DNA of 44,206 nucleotides from a virus. Each line of letters opens with the position of its first letter. Position 1 is the stretch's first letter. Shown here piece after piece: positions 1 through 8,634 of the stretch. The position numbers and the translations under genes are program-made. Location of the stretch: positions 1 through 44,206 of IMG/VR virus record IMGVR_UViG_3300023240_000035. The stretch is one strand, 5' to 3'. The notes beneath the pieces are model-generated. The model saw only the letters and a program-made list of their open reading frames with translations, made no database searches and was not told the DNA's origin.

Positions 1-650
1 CAGTCTTACTAAAACCTAAATCTTTTGAGACAACAATTCACGATTGTTCTGTTGTAGTCACCAACACAGATACAGAGATTCAGATTTCAAAGAAAGGGAT
101 AATAATCCCTAAACTTCAGTTTCAATCTCCCGGATCTTTAATCGGATATATGATTGAATACTTTGATGCAAATGGAGTTAAGACAAAAAACTTCCACAGA
201 ATAGTGACCTCATCAGAAGTTGTTTCAGTGTCTACAAACAATAATAATTCAAACTCTAGCTCAAACACTTATGTGCTTGACCCAAATGGGACAAACTTGT
301 TTTTAACTTTAACTCCAGACGAAAGAAGTTTGATTTCAAATTCTCAACAAGTAAACTTAGGTAATGCAGGTCAGAAGATACTCATTACAGCCACTTCTTT
401 CGATCCAAACGTAATTATAGTAGAAATGGTTGATCAAACAATAAAAACGCTCTCATACGCCTTATATGGAAATTCAATTAGAGATAATGGAAACGGAAAG
501 TACAGAGTATTTGATGAGAATGGATTTTTGTTCAGAGAATTTAATTTAATTAAAAGGAAATCTCAATTTACATCAAGTGAATTAGATTACAAAGAAAGAA
601 TTGTAAACCCTGATTTAACTCAAACTTTTAATAATATTCTAGGAGCTTAA
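1..650 (+). CDS. Virion-type hypothetical protein, N-terminus cut by window edge
   Basis: The reading frame is open from base 3 to the stop at 648-650, with no stop upstream of the first in-window ATG at 150. That ATG is therefore probably internal and the gene begins outside the window. About 215 residues are visible. They are rich in Ser, Asn and Thr, including an Asn/Ser low-complexity run near bases 228-265, and have the alternating hydrophobic pattern of beta-rich structural proteins. No catalytic motif is visible. It lies next to genes that look like tail or baseplate components, so a virion role is inferred from context only. I do not recognise the family. Confidence 0.6.
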   Translation, partial: VLLKPKSFETTIHDCSVVVTNTDTEIQISKKGIIIPKLQFQSPGSLIGYMIEYFDANGVKTKNFHRIVTSSEVVSVSTNNNNSNSSSNTYVLDPNGTNLFLTLTPDERSLISNSQQVNLGNAGQKILITATSFDPNVIIVEMVDQTIKTLSYALYGNSIRDNGNGKYRVFDENGFLFREFNLIKRKSQFTSSELDYKERIVNPDLTQTFNNILGA

Positions 651-651
651 A

Positions 652-972
652 TTATTGTAGACCTAAAGACTTAAACCAGTTAAGTACATAGTTTTTATTT
701 CCAATATTATATCCCCATTTTCCAGTAAAAATAAAAACAAAAGGGATACCTATAAACATTATTATAAATGTCAATAAAGCGAAAGGGAGCGTCAATCTAA
801 CCCATAATCTTACGGGTGTTTTTTCTTCAGAAAAGAAGTCTACGCCAAGCTCACCGAACCTGTCAACTAACTCCTCGTCATCGAGTTTTGATAACTCAGG
901 GAAAACTTTAAAAAAGTTAGGGATGTAGTTGAGGTTGTTGTGAGACCAAGTTCTTTTTAATTTTCTATACAT
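652..972 (-). CDS. Small membrane protein
   Basis: A 106-residue protein. An N-terminal soluble part with several acidic residues is followed by a hydrophobic stretch at about residues 55-90 (LTLPFALLTFIIMFIGIPFV and on) that could form one long or two short membrane segments. It ends one base after the preceding plus-strand gene, in convergent orientation. A TATATTTG element sits four bases upstream of the ATG on the minus strand, suggesting a nearly leaderless transcript from a host-type promoter. Function unknown; an early host-membrane role is only a guess from the promoter type. Confidence 0.6.
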   Translation of the reverse strand: MYRKLKRTWSHNNLNYIPNFFKVFPELSKLDDEELVDRFGELGVDFFSEEKTPVRLWVRLTLPFALLTFIIMFIGIPFVFIFTGKWGYNIGNKNYVLNWFKSLGLQ

Positions 973-976
973 AAGA

Positions 977-984
977 CAAATATA
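977..984 (-). promoter_or_regulatory. Host-type -7 element TATATTTG
   Basis: On the minus strand TATATTTG is followed by tctt and then the ATG at 972. It fits the Bacteroidota -7 consensus TAnnTTTG. No well-spaced TTTG -33 element is evident. The same arrangement, TAnnTTTG-tctt-ATG, occurs at 13822-13836. Confidence 0.45.
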
Positions 985-990
985 CGAAAA

Positions 991-3501
991 TTAATCTTCA
1001 ACAGTGATATTAGAAATGTCATCTTCAACAATGATATTAGAAATGTCATCTAAAAAAAGAGGAAAATCAACCTCAGAAACATCTGTTGTATCCTCAGAGT
1101 CATCGCTTATTTCAACAACAATGTTGTAGGTATTAATAGAGGTAGATATTTCGATTGTAATTTCGTTTGAAACATCAATTAAATTGACCAACCCTTCTAT
1201 TTCTTGGCTTATTTCGTTTGAAACTTCAATTATGTCAACTGAGCCATCTATTTCTTCATTTACTTCGCCTAACACTTCTGTTAAAAACACCACAGATTCT
1301 GGTTGAGAAATATCCACCTTAAACTCAGATCCTTTGTTAATTCCGTCTTTATAAATAAATCTTTCTCTATGGAACTCAGTGTTTCTGTAAATCACACCTT
1401 GAGCTAAAAGTATAGAAGTGGCTGGTAATAATTGTTTTCCATAATTGAAGAACTTTCTTTCGATTAGTTTGATGAAGTTCTCAAGTTTACTCATTGTGAT
1501 TCTACTTGAAATAGGGTGTTTCAAGAATGAGTAATTCAGGTAAATATTTTTTAAAGCTGGATAATAAAAAGTAGTATGGCTTTGGTCGTTTGTTTTCCTA
1601 GTTCTAGGGTCTACGTTGTTAGTAAACAAAAAAGTCATATACTCTTGATGAGTCATTCCTGATATATGCTCAGTAGCACCAGTAGGCTTAGCTGCGTATT
1701 GATCTTCTGGAACCCATTGGAACGGATAATCCCAATCAGCTAAACTGATATCGTCATAAGAGTAATTCCAAACAGTTCCTGATAATTGATACCACTCATG
1801 CACGTTACACTCAATTGCTTGGGCAGGATCAAGAGCGCAGTATAGTTGTTTAGAGTTAATGATATTTTCAGTACCAAAATAAACAGTATCTCCAGACTGA
1901 GTTTTAACATTATCGAACCTTAATACTGGGTCATATTGAGGTCTCCAGTAATCAATATAATTCATTCCATTACCTCTACCTAAACCTCCCTCTTGAAAAA
2001 TAAACGGATTTACTTGATAGTCAGGGAATCCATTTATTTTTGACTTAAAAGACAACTCACCTTCTAGGAGAGTGCCTGTGTCACCAGAAGAAGCAGCCGT
2101 TGTTATGTCATACACAATCTCATCAAGCCTTACCATGCACTCTGGCGCTCCAATAAGTTGGAAAACCCAAAGAAGAGGTTCTCTTGTTCCTTTTCTTTTT
2201 AATAACCAAATGATATTTGTTAATATTTTTCTCCAAAGCTGTAGGTTAAAAGATGCAGCCGAATTCCCCTCTCCATCTTCATCTCCAGATAGGTATCTTA
2301 ACAAATCCACTTCATTGAACTGAGGAGATAAATCAAACCCTAGTAGCTTAGAAAGCTTAAAAATAAATTTATCAGGCACTGATTCTGTCCCATCATAGGT
2401 TGCTGTGTGAGCATAAACAAGACCGTCAATGTATTGTTTGATAACATCAAACTCTTGTGCGTGAGATTGAGTTATATTTGCGTATATATTACTATCACTA
2501 TCGAAATCAAAATATGCATCTGGTATCATAGTCTGAGCCATGATATTAGTTTTGTCGCAATCTAGGGTTTCAGAGAAATCTAAAAAATCAAACTTCCAAG
2601 TCTCAAAATCAGTGCCGTAGGTATCAGGGTTGTATCCATCCACAGATTTAGGCCATTCGTAGGTCACTTCTATAGTAGACCCGTCATCCAATATAGGGTT
2701 TGCTATTTTATATTTTCCACTAAAAATTAATTGATTTTTAAGTGGAGTGAGTTCTTTTTTAAATTTATAAATAACTTTAGGAGAAGGTGCTATATAAAAA
2801 TCACTATAAGAATCAACAACAGATTGACCTGTTAATAAATCACCTTTAACAGTAACCTCTAAACAGTCTACTGAAAATACATATTTTAAAATCTGAAACT
2901 TTGGATTCGTAGACCCAGTTGAAAGCTCATCTTTAAAGTGAATCACATAATCGCTAGAATTATTAAACAAACTATTGTTGTTATAAGAATATCCAGAATT
3001 TAGAAGAACATTTCCTTGATTAACTAGGGAGTCCGTAGGTATTTTAAAAGTTGATTCAATTTTATTGGTATTTATATCCTGAACTCTAGAATAATCATAC
3101 AAAGTCTCAACACTAGAGACTCCTGATGTAACATATATAGCATAAGGAAACGTAGATATTATTTCAGCTATACCTTTTACTGATTCTGTCTTAAAGCTTG
3201 AAAAATAAGTAAGATTATGAGGTTTCTTGAAATCTAAATTAAGTTCTTGCTGCTGAACAAAAACACTAATTTTGTCAGAAAAACTAGAACCCGTTGCTTT
3301 CATCGAGTTTAAAGACTCATATTGATCGAAACTAAGATTTCTTAAGGTTCTATTAATAGAGTCTTGGTCTAAATTACTATCCACACGGTAGTCTCCAATA
3401 GTTGAAATTGAGTTAGGCGTGGTTGCAAAATACCTTAAATCCTCTCCCGGTGAAAAGAATGGTGATAATGTACTCGCTGTGTTTGGTAAATCAAATGGCA
3501 T
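991..3501 (-). CDS. Large tail/baseplate-like structural protein
   Basis: An 836-residue protein on the strand opposite to its structural neighbours. The central part (about residues 330-460) contains an FDVIKQYIDGL-type segment, then LLGFDL, then a helical stretch with LLKRKGTREPL and FQLIGAP. This recalls P2 gpI-like baseplate wedge proteins, where an LLKxKGT motif precedes a helix. I offer that as a fold-level resemblance, not a firm match. The C-terminal 110 residues are acidic and made of imperfect repeats (VSNEI, EISDD, DISNI), ending in a near-perfect 27-bp tandem duplication. The long Ser/Thr/Asn-rich N-terminus looks beta-rich. A baseplate or tail-fibre attachment role is inferred. 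Confidence 0.6.
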   Translation of the reverse strand: MPFDLPNTASTLSPFFSPGEDLRYFATTPNSISTIGDYRVDSNLDQDSINRTLRNLSFDQYESLNSMKATGSSFSDKISVFVQQQELNLDFKKPHNLTYFSSFKTESVKGIAEIISTFPYAIYVTSGVSSVETLYDYSRVQDINTNKIESTFKIPTDSLVNQGNVLLNSGYSYNNNSLFNNSSDYVIHFKDELSTGSTNPKFQILKYVFSVDCLEVTVKGDLLTGQSVVDSYSDFYIAPSPKVIYKFKKELTPLKNQLIFSGKYKIANPILDDGSTIEVTYEWPKSVDGYNPDTYGTDFETWKFDFLDFSETLDCDKTNIMAQTMIPDAYFDFDSDSNIYANITQSHAQEFDVIKQYIDGLVYAHTATYDGTESVPDKFIFKLSKLLGFDLSPQFNEVDLLRYLSGDEDGEGNSAASFNLQLWRKILTNIIWLLKRKGTREPLLWVFQLIGAPECMVRLDEIVYDITTAASSGDTGTLLEGELSFKSKINGFPDYQVNPFIFQEGGLGRGNGMNYIDYWRPQYDPVLRFDNVKTQSGDTVYFGTENIINSKQLYCALDPAQAIECNVHEWYQLSGTVWNYSYDDISLADWDYPFQWVPEDQYAAKPTGATEHISGMTHQEYMTFLFTNNVDPRTRKTNDQSHTTFYYPALKNIYLNYSFLKHPISSRITMSKLENFIKLIERKFFNYGKQLLPATSILLAQGVIYRNTEFHRERFIYKDGINKGSEFKVDISQPESVVFLTEVLGEVNEEIDGSVDIIEVSNEISQEIEGLVNLIDVSNEITIEISTSINTYNIVVEISDDSEDTTDVSEVDFPLFLDDISNIIVEDDISNITVED
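994..1047 (-). repeat. 27-bp tandem duplication at the 3' end of a structural gene
   Basis: Two adjacent 27-base copies (994-1020 and 1021-1047) differ at one base. They encode DISNI(I/T)VED twice at the extreme C-terminus of the 836-residue protein. The stop codon follows directly. The near identity indicates recent slippage or duplication. Confidence 0.85.
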
Positions 3502-3586
3502 TAGAATATGTCTTTGTTATAAATAATTCCCAAAATAAAAGTAAACTCTTTACTTTTGAAATTAAAGGTATTATTTTTTTTGAGTT

Positions 3587-3593
3587 CTATTTA
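3587..3593 (+). promoter_or_regulatory. CTATTTA motif before structural gene
   Basis: CTATTTA followed by an A-rich tract (GAATAAATAAAAG) lies 24 bases before the ATG at 3617. It belongs to a family of similar motifs found before other genes in the window and is a candidate phage promoter element. Confidence 0.3.
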
Positions 3594-3616
3594 GAATAAA
3601 TAAAAGAAGATAAGAA

Positions 3617-5623
3617 ATGAGTTATTTGCCGCAAGAGCCGCAGACATTTATAAATGTCAAATTAACGGATACTGGAAGGAGACTTTTATCCTTAGGGAGT
3701 CTTACCTTTAATAAAGCCGTATTTTCAGATAGAGAAATAAATTATGGAATCGCAAGAGAAAGTACATCTTATTGCATTCCTGAGAATAGAGTTTTGTCTC
3801 CAAAAGATGACCACCCTATTTTGCCATCAACAAATTTTGATGGCTCATCTTTCTATCAACTAGGAGATGCTCAGGTATTCTCAAGCAGAAGTGTAGCAAC
3901 GGCACAAACACAAAATCTGGGGGCTTGGCTCTCACAGGGTACTGGAACAACAACTATCAATGATGCTAGTTATAAATTAGATGATGCTAGTTATTTGTTT
4001 TCAGGCTTTACTACCTACGACAACGTATCAGGAGCAACGAAAGAGCTAGATGCAGATTCCATAGAAACTACAGCAAATGTAGGAGACTTACTCCATATTA
4101 GGTGGTTTTCTGGAATGGGAACTTACGATGTAGCTCCAAACCTTTCTAACTCTCCCTTTGTGTCTCTTTGGTATAAAGTAACAGAAGTTGATGGAACAAC
4201 CATGACTGTTGATAGAGAGTTGCCATCCCTAGGCTCAGGGTCAGAAGAGATTCCTTATTGGGTTTATCCGAATTCTGAAGTAGAGTCTTATTGGGGGTCA
4301 GCTGTAACTGAAACTACTAAGGTTTGGAATATGAACATAGTTAGAACTTCATCAGAGATTGGAACTACTAACACAATATTAGGGTACACTTCTTATGGTT
4401 CTTTAGAATATAATGGAACAAAAAAATATTTAGGGTTTGAGGATAATTACAGATCAATTGGAATAATTCACTACACAAACTTAAGTTCAGGAAACACTTA
4501 CGCTGAACAATTAGTCGCTGGATCTGTAAAGTTAGATATACCTCATGTTTTATGGCATCAAAACGAAAGCGAACCCGGAACTGGGTTGTTGGCTGGGCTT
4601 AGATTGTCTGATGTTGCAAGTGCTGATTATTTTGACTCATCAGCAGGGACTTCATTTAGAATTTTATATGACGGAAGCTCAAACACATCAACACCAGTTG
4701 GTAGAGTTTATCATAAATTAAAAATATTTGTAATCACAGACCCTGAGCTTCTAGCTGCTTTAAGCTACAAGTCAAACAGAAATTGGACTCTTCCAAAACC
4801 TAATGTTAGACTTGTAGATTCACCTTTAGCTCCATTAACCACGTCAACTGCATCAGGTTTTTGTAAGTCAGATTACACTTACTTTGTTTCTTATATATCT
4901 AATAACAAAGATTTTAGTGAAACAGAAAGCTTAGGTTACGAAGATACAATGCACTGCAATTATATATCAAGGATTCAAGGCCAAACAGACGGAGTTGGTT
5001 TTTCTAAGTTTTTAAATGTAAGTTTCCCTGCTGGGTCATTTCCTTATATGAGGAATGAAGCTGGGTTTGTTTCATATTCAGGAACAGGTTGGTCTTCTAA
5101 TAAAGTTCAAATTCTTGTGAAGGAAGTTGAAACAACTTCTATTGACAATATGAACTCAATACCAACAGAAGGTTGGGTTTTAGTCAGTTCAGGAGGAACA
5201 GGGAATGGTTTATACACAGGAGAAACTAGTGACAACACAATTGACCCTACATATCTGCAAGCTCATCAGTTTATAATATCTAAAGAGGATTACGACTCTG
5301 GTTCAACTTACAATTTAGGAGAATATTTCACAGGAGGGATGGAAGATTTAAACTATGGAGATGAGACTTTCTTTTTAGGCAATGTAGAGTGTGCTATTCG
5401 AGCAACTGTATTTAAAACAGTTATTACTTTAATTGCTGAAGACAATGAATTAAATTCATCAAACAACGAAACATTTGATGGAGCATTAGATGAAACAACT
5501 TATATAACTGAAATAGGAATTTTAAACGAAAACGATCAACTAGTAGCTATTGGGAAACCTAGTTACCCCCTACCAAAATCTAATGCTAGATATTTAACGT
5601 ATCAATTAGAGCTAGATTTTTAA
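3617..5623 (+). CDS. Tail fibre/collar-type structural protein
   Basis: A 668-residue beta-rich protein. The N-terminal about 40 residues (VKLTDTGRRLLSLG, then SDREINYG) resemble the N-terminus of the next gene product (LTGVGRQYLF, then LGDPDQNY), suggesting a shared attachment domain. The last about 50 residues (TTYITEIGILNENDQLVAIG, then a Tyr/Leu-rich beta strand ending LELDF) match the end of the 368-residue product at 6871 (TTYVTEIGLYNKNDEMIAIT to LKLDV). Such TEIGLYN-type endings are common in phage tail-collar and fibre proteins. The start is supported by an A-rich leader. A virion tail role is likely; the exact part is unknown. Confidence 0.65.
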   Translation: MSYLPQEPQTFINVKLTDTGRRLLSLGSLTFNKAVFSDREINYGIARESTSYCIPENRVLSPKDDHPILPSTNFDGSSFYQLGDAQVFSSRSVATAQTQNLGAWLSQGTGTTTINDASYKLDDASYLFSGFTTYDNVSGATKELDADSIETTANVGDLLHIRWFSGMGTYDVAPNLSNSPFVSLWYKVTEVDGTTMTVDRELPSLGSGSEEIPYWVYPNSEVESYWGSAVTETTKVWNMNIVRTSSEIGTTNTILGYTSYGSLEYNGTKKYLGFEDNYRSIGIIHYTNLSSGNTYAEQLVAGSVKLDIPHVLWHQNESEPGTGLLAGLRLSDVASADYFDSSAGTSFRILYDGSSNTSTPVGRVYHKLKIFVITDPELLAALSYKSNRNWTLPKPNVRLVDSPLAPLTTSTASGFCKSDYTYFVSYISNNKDFSETESLGYEDTMHCNYISRIQGQTDGVGFSKFLNVSFPAGSFPYMRNEAGFVSYSGTGWSSNKVQILVKEVETTSIDNMNSIPTEGWVLVSSGGTGNGLYTGETSDNTIDPTYLQAHQFIISKEDYDSGSTYNLGEYFTGGMEDLNYGDETFFLGNVECAIRATVFKTVITLIAEDNELNSSNNETFDGALDETTYITEIGILNENDQLVAIGKPSYPLPKSNARYLTYQLELDF

Positions 5624-5659
5624 TTTGATATTATTTAAGAAAATAAACAAAAGAAAAAA

Positions 5660-6211
5660 ATGAGCTTTGTAGAAACCACAACTGCCGACAAGACAATAAG
5701 CGGTACAGCCTACCTTACTGGAGTAGGGAGGCAATATTTATTTAATCAACAGAACATTAGGTTTGATATAGACGGAGATGACTTGTTTGCAATTAAATCA
5801 TTTGCACTAGGAGATCCAGACCAAAATTACAGAGTCTCACCTTTATTAAATGTTGGTCAAATCCCTGATATTTCAGGAGAAAGCGAAGGGTGTTTAAAGT
5901 CTGCTGTAGATTACATTCAAACTAGCATGTTAATGTTTTCAAACTTTGACAGTTTAGCAACTAGCGCTGTGACATACAATGTTCAAGGTGATTATGTTGC
6001 AGATGACACGCTAACTATCAATGTAAACTTTGGAGGAGGCATTTTACCTACAGGAACGGATACTGGGGGAGGAAACACTGGCGGAGGGAGCGCAGGGAGT
6101 GGAAACCCAAACTCAGGATTCCAAGAGGTTAATTCAGGTTTTGCATCTTCTCCAAGCGGAGGAAACTCAGGCTCACAAGGAACTCAGCAATCTTCAAACG
6201 GAGGTAGATAA
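5660..6211 (+). CDS. Structural protein with Gly/Ser-rich tail
   Basis: A 183-residue protein. Residues 1-60 resemble the start of the preceding structural protein (LTGVGRQYL, FALGDPDQNY). From about residue 125 to the end it is almost only Gly, Ser, Asn, Thr and Gln, a flexible low-complexity tail. It is preceded by ATTATTTAAG and an A-rich leader (AAACAAAAGAAAAAA) in place of a Shine-Dalgarno site. A second reading frame overlaps the 3' end but is a by-product of the low-complexity sequence. A short tail or collar protein is inferred from position and N-terminal similarity. Confidence 0.6.
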   Translation: MSFVETTTADKTISGTAYLTGVGRQYLFNQQNIRFDIDGDDLFAIKSFALGDPDQNYRVSPLLNVGQIPDISGESEGCLKSAVDYIQTSMLMFSNFDSLATSAVTYNVQGDYVADDTLTINVNFGGGILPTGTDTGGGNTGGGSAGSGNPNSGFQEVNSGFASSPSGGNSGSQGTQQSSNGGR

Positions 6212-6235
6212 AAAATTTAAAAAATAAACAAAAAA

Positions 6236-6838
6236 ATGGCATTAATACCAAACCAACAACCTGCGCTTGTTCTAAACAGAAACATAAAAGTGAAAACTTC
6301 TTTTGATGGATCAAGCTTATCTGAATCCCACAGAGTGATTGGCCCACTGGCTCAAAACTTAAGAACTACAGTTTTGTCTGGAGGAAAAAAAACAGTAATT
6401 CCTTTAACTGAAACTTTAGGTCAAGGGGGTCATTTTTTAAAAATTCACATGCCTACCGATTATATAGGTAGCAACGATAGTACTGTTTATGTAACTTTCT
6501 GTAGGAAAAACCTAAACTACGTAGATGGATACCAAGACTATGCAACAGTGCTTCCTGAGGCGTATATAAATTCAATAAAACTTTGGATTGATAATGGGCG
6601 AACACCAAACACAGAAGGTACATCTAGAGTAAGAAATTTAACTTTTTCTACATATGGAAGAGAAACTAATCAAGTAGAGAATTCTAGAATGTTTAAAATG
6701 GCGTTTGCATATGTAGGCGTTGTAGATGTGGAGACAGAAACAAACACAGGAATAGACCCTGTAGGAACAGGGGTAAATCTTGAAATAGCAGGCGGAGGAG
6801 AAAGTTCTATTGCAATATCAAGAACAAACTCTAAGTAG
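6236..6838 (+). CDS. Hypothetical virion protein
   Basis: A 200-residue protein, 24 bases after the previous stop, with the A-rich leader AATAAACAAAAAA directly before its ATG. It looks beta-rich, with Gly/Ser/Thr-rich turns, and has no enzyme motif. It sits between two tail-type proteins in the same orientation with the same leader style, so it is probably cotranscribed with them and part of the virion. Family not recognised. Confidence 0.55.
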   Translation: MALIPNQQPALVLNRNIKVKTSFDGSSLSESHRVIGPLAQNLRTTVLSGGKKTVIPLTETLGQGGHFLKIHMPTDYIGSNDSTVYVTFCRKNLNYVDGYQDYATVLPEAYINSIKLWIDNGRTPNTEGTSRVRNLTFSTYGRETNQVENSRMFKMAFAYVGVVDVETETNTGIDPVGTGVNLEIAGGGESSIAISRTNSK

Positions 6839-6870
6839 TACTGTAAAATAAAAAAATAAAAAAACAAAAA

Positions 6871-7977
6871 ATGGCAAACGATTTTTTAAAACAAGTTTCA
6901 AGTGTTGTTTCTACAAGAAATGAAATAAGAACATTCAAAGAAGTTAAAGAAAGATATTTGGTTTATAGTTTAGTAAACAGAAATGAACTTTCATCAACAA
7001 ACCTAGCGCACTATTTTAAGTCTGTTAATTTACCATACAAAGCAGACTCTTTGCTTTCAGGGTCTACTTTGTCACAGGCTTTCCCAGAGCTTCAACAACT
7101 AAATGTTGATGAATTAGTAATCGTTTCTATAGATAGCGGATACTATGATGAAATTATAGACGGAAGATCGATTACTTGGGACATACCTCAAGATACAGAT
7201 GGAGTAACCTTCTCTTCAGCTACAGTTGTTTCAAGTACATATGGCACATTTGCAAAAAAACAATCAAACCCTTTGTTAGGGAACAATATTGCTTTCTTAT
7301 TCTGTGACAGAACCAACCTACCATACACTGGACTTACAGATGGTGGTGTTGTCGATAAATCTTCAGTCTCAACTTGGGACACTACAAACTACCTAAACAG
7401 ACCATCAGCCGTATCTTATCAAGATTTGAGTCCTACTGACATTAATACAGACCAAAGAGCATGGGCAGATGTTAATTTAGCTGTAGATATTGTTGAGAAT
7501 TACCCAACGACAACTAATCAGGGTTTTAATTATGATGTTCCTGTAGGGTTTGTTGCGTTAGATAAAGGATTAATGGTAATCACACATCCTGACATAATTG
7601 AAAAAATACCTTGGGAACTAGGTATTGACGCTAGTGATAACGTCACCGTTAACGAGGATGAAGAAGCTGAAAGCGTGTGGTTCGATGACGAAACCCTATC
7701 TAGAGTGGAGTTTTATAGCATAGATATTGCATATCAAACTTCAGTTATTTGCATTGCACTTCCGAACGAATTTTTCTTTACAAATAATCCTACTTGGAAT
7801 TATGGAGAAAACTTAAATACACTTCAAGAAGGAGCAAATGACTTTGAAACTACATATGTGACTGAAATTGGTTTGTACAATAAAAATGACGAGATGATTG
7901 CCATCACAAAGCTAGACAGACCTAAAGCAAAAGGGTATACAGGACTGTTAACTTTTACTCTTAAGTTGGACGTGTAA
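6871..7977 (+). CDS. Tail fibre/collar-type structural protein
   Basis: A 368-residue protein. Its N-terminus (residues 10-50) is helical and charged. The C-terminal about 45 residues share a module with the 668-residue product at 3617: TTYVTEIGLYN, then ND, AI(T), a Pro/Lys-rich link and a terminal LTFTLKLDV strand. The shared end suggests a common trimerisation or attachment function, as in collar or fibre proteins. It starts after an A-rich leader (AAAAAAACAAAAA) and is followed by a short hairpin with a T-run, so it likely ends the structural operon that begins at 3617. Confidence 0.6.
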   Translation: MANDFLKQVSSVVSTRNEIRTFKEVKERYLVYSLVNRNELSSTNLAHYFKSVNLPYKADSLLSGSTLSQAFPELQQLNVDELVIVSIDSGYYDEIIDGRSITWDIPQDTDGVTFSSATVVSSTYGTFAKKQSNPLLGNNIAFLFCDRTNLPYTGLTDGGVVDKSSVSTWDTTNYLNRPSAVSYQDLSPTDINTDQRAWADVNLAVDIVENYPTTTNQGFNYDVPVGFVALDKGLMVITHPDIIEKIPWELGIDASDNVTVNEDEEAESVWFDDETLSRVEFYSIDIAYQTSVICIALPNEFFFTNNPTWNYGENLNTLQEGANDFETTYVTEIGLYNKNDEMIAITKLDRPKAKGYTGLLTFTLKLDV

Positions 7978-7982
7978 ATAAT

Positions 7983-8007
7983 TCAAACAAAATCGTTTGA
8001 GTTTTTT
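7983..8007 (+). terminator. Short hairpin plus T-run after tail gene
   Basis: TCAAAC (7983-7988) pairs with GTTTGA (7995-8000), and a run of six T follows one base later. The stem is only 6 bp, so this is a weak rho-independent terminator candidate at the end of the structural operon. Confidence 0.45.
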
Positions 8008-8043
8008 CGCAACAATAACTATATTCTTTAAAAATAAGAAACA

Positions 8044-8571
8044 ATGTTATTAGCGCTAGATATATCAACAACATGCATCGGTTATTCAACTTTCGATTCT
8101 GAGGGAACGATGATGGAAATGAGTTACGTAAAATTCAACACCAAAAAGAATTACTGGGAAAGACTAGACGCTTTTATGAAAGCTATATCTCACTTGGAAG
8201 GTGTTGAGCATATTGCAATAGAAGAGCCTTTACAGAAGTTTGAAGGAAGAAAATCAAACCCTCAAACGATTGCTAAGCTTAATTTCTTCAACGGAATGAT
8301 ATCCAGTGCAGTTTATTCTAAATTCAGAATAGAGCCTGTTCATTTAAATGTATTGACGATAAGAGCAACCGCCTTCCCGGGTCTCATCAAGAGAGGTCAA
8401 GACAAAAGCGGTAAAATGCTAGTTTGGGAAAGAGTCTCTCAACTAGAGCCGCATATCAATTGGAAATATGGACCAAGATCTAGAAAACTAGTGGACGAAA
8501 ACTTTGACATGGCTGACAGTTATGCTGTCGGACTGTGTATGTTTGTATTACTTGAGCAACAAATGGGTTAA
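8044..8571 (+). CDS. RuvC-like Holliday junction resolvase
   Basis: A 175-residue protein with an RNase H-like (RuvC) arrangement of acidic residues: Asp6 in LALDIST, a glutamate in the IAIEEPL strand (Glu60/Glu61), and Asp155/Asp158 in NFDMADSYAVGL near the end. These match the four carboxylates that bind metal in RuvC nucleases, and the length fits the family. It probably cleaves branched DNA during replication, recombination or packaging. It opens the recombination module and lies 63 bases before the Mre11-Rad50 fusion. A CTATATTC sequence 17 bases upstream of its ATG is a variant of the CTATTTA motif. Confidence 0.75.
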   Translation: MLLALDISTTCIGYSTFDSEGTMMEMSYVKFNTKKNYWERLDAFMKAISHLEGVEHIAIEEPLQKFEGRKSNPQTIAKLNFFNGMISSAVYSKFRIEPVHLNVLTIRATAFPGLIKRGQDKSGKMLVWERVSQLEPHINWKYGPRSRKLVDENFDMADSYAVGLCMFVLLEQQMG

Positions 8572-8599
8572 TTTTTAATTATATTTCATATATTTTAGT

Positions 8600-8607
8600 T
8601 ATTTTTG
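8600..8607 (+). promoter_or_regulatory. Host-type -7 element TATTTTTG
   Basis: TATTTTTG fits TAnnTTTG and lies 27 bases before the ATG at 8635. The upstream -33 region is T-rich without a clear TTTG. It is a candidate host-sigma promoter for the Mre11-Rad50 gene. Confidence 0.35.
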
Positions 8608-8634
8608 TAGGGAAACCTGTAATTTAGAAAAGAT

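Noticed and set aside
6030-6227. Second plus-strand frame at the end of the Gly/Ser-rich gene
   Set aside because: It arises from the low-complexity GGA-rich sequence. The first frame continues from a clear N-terminal domain.
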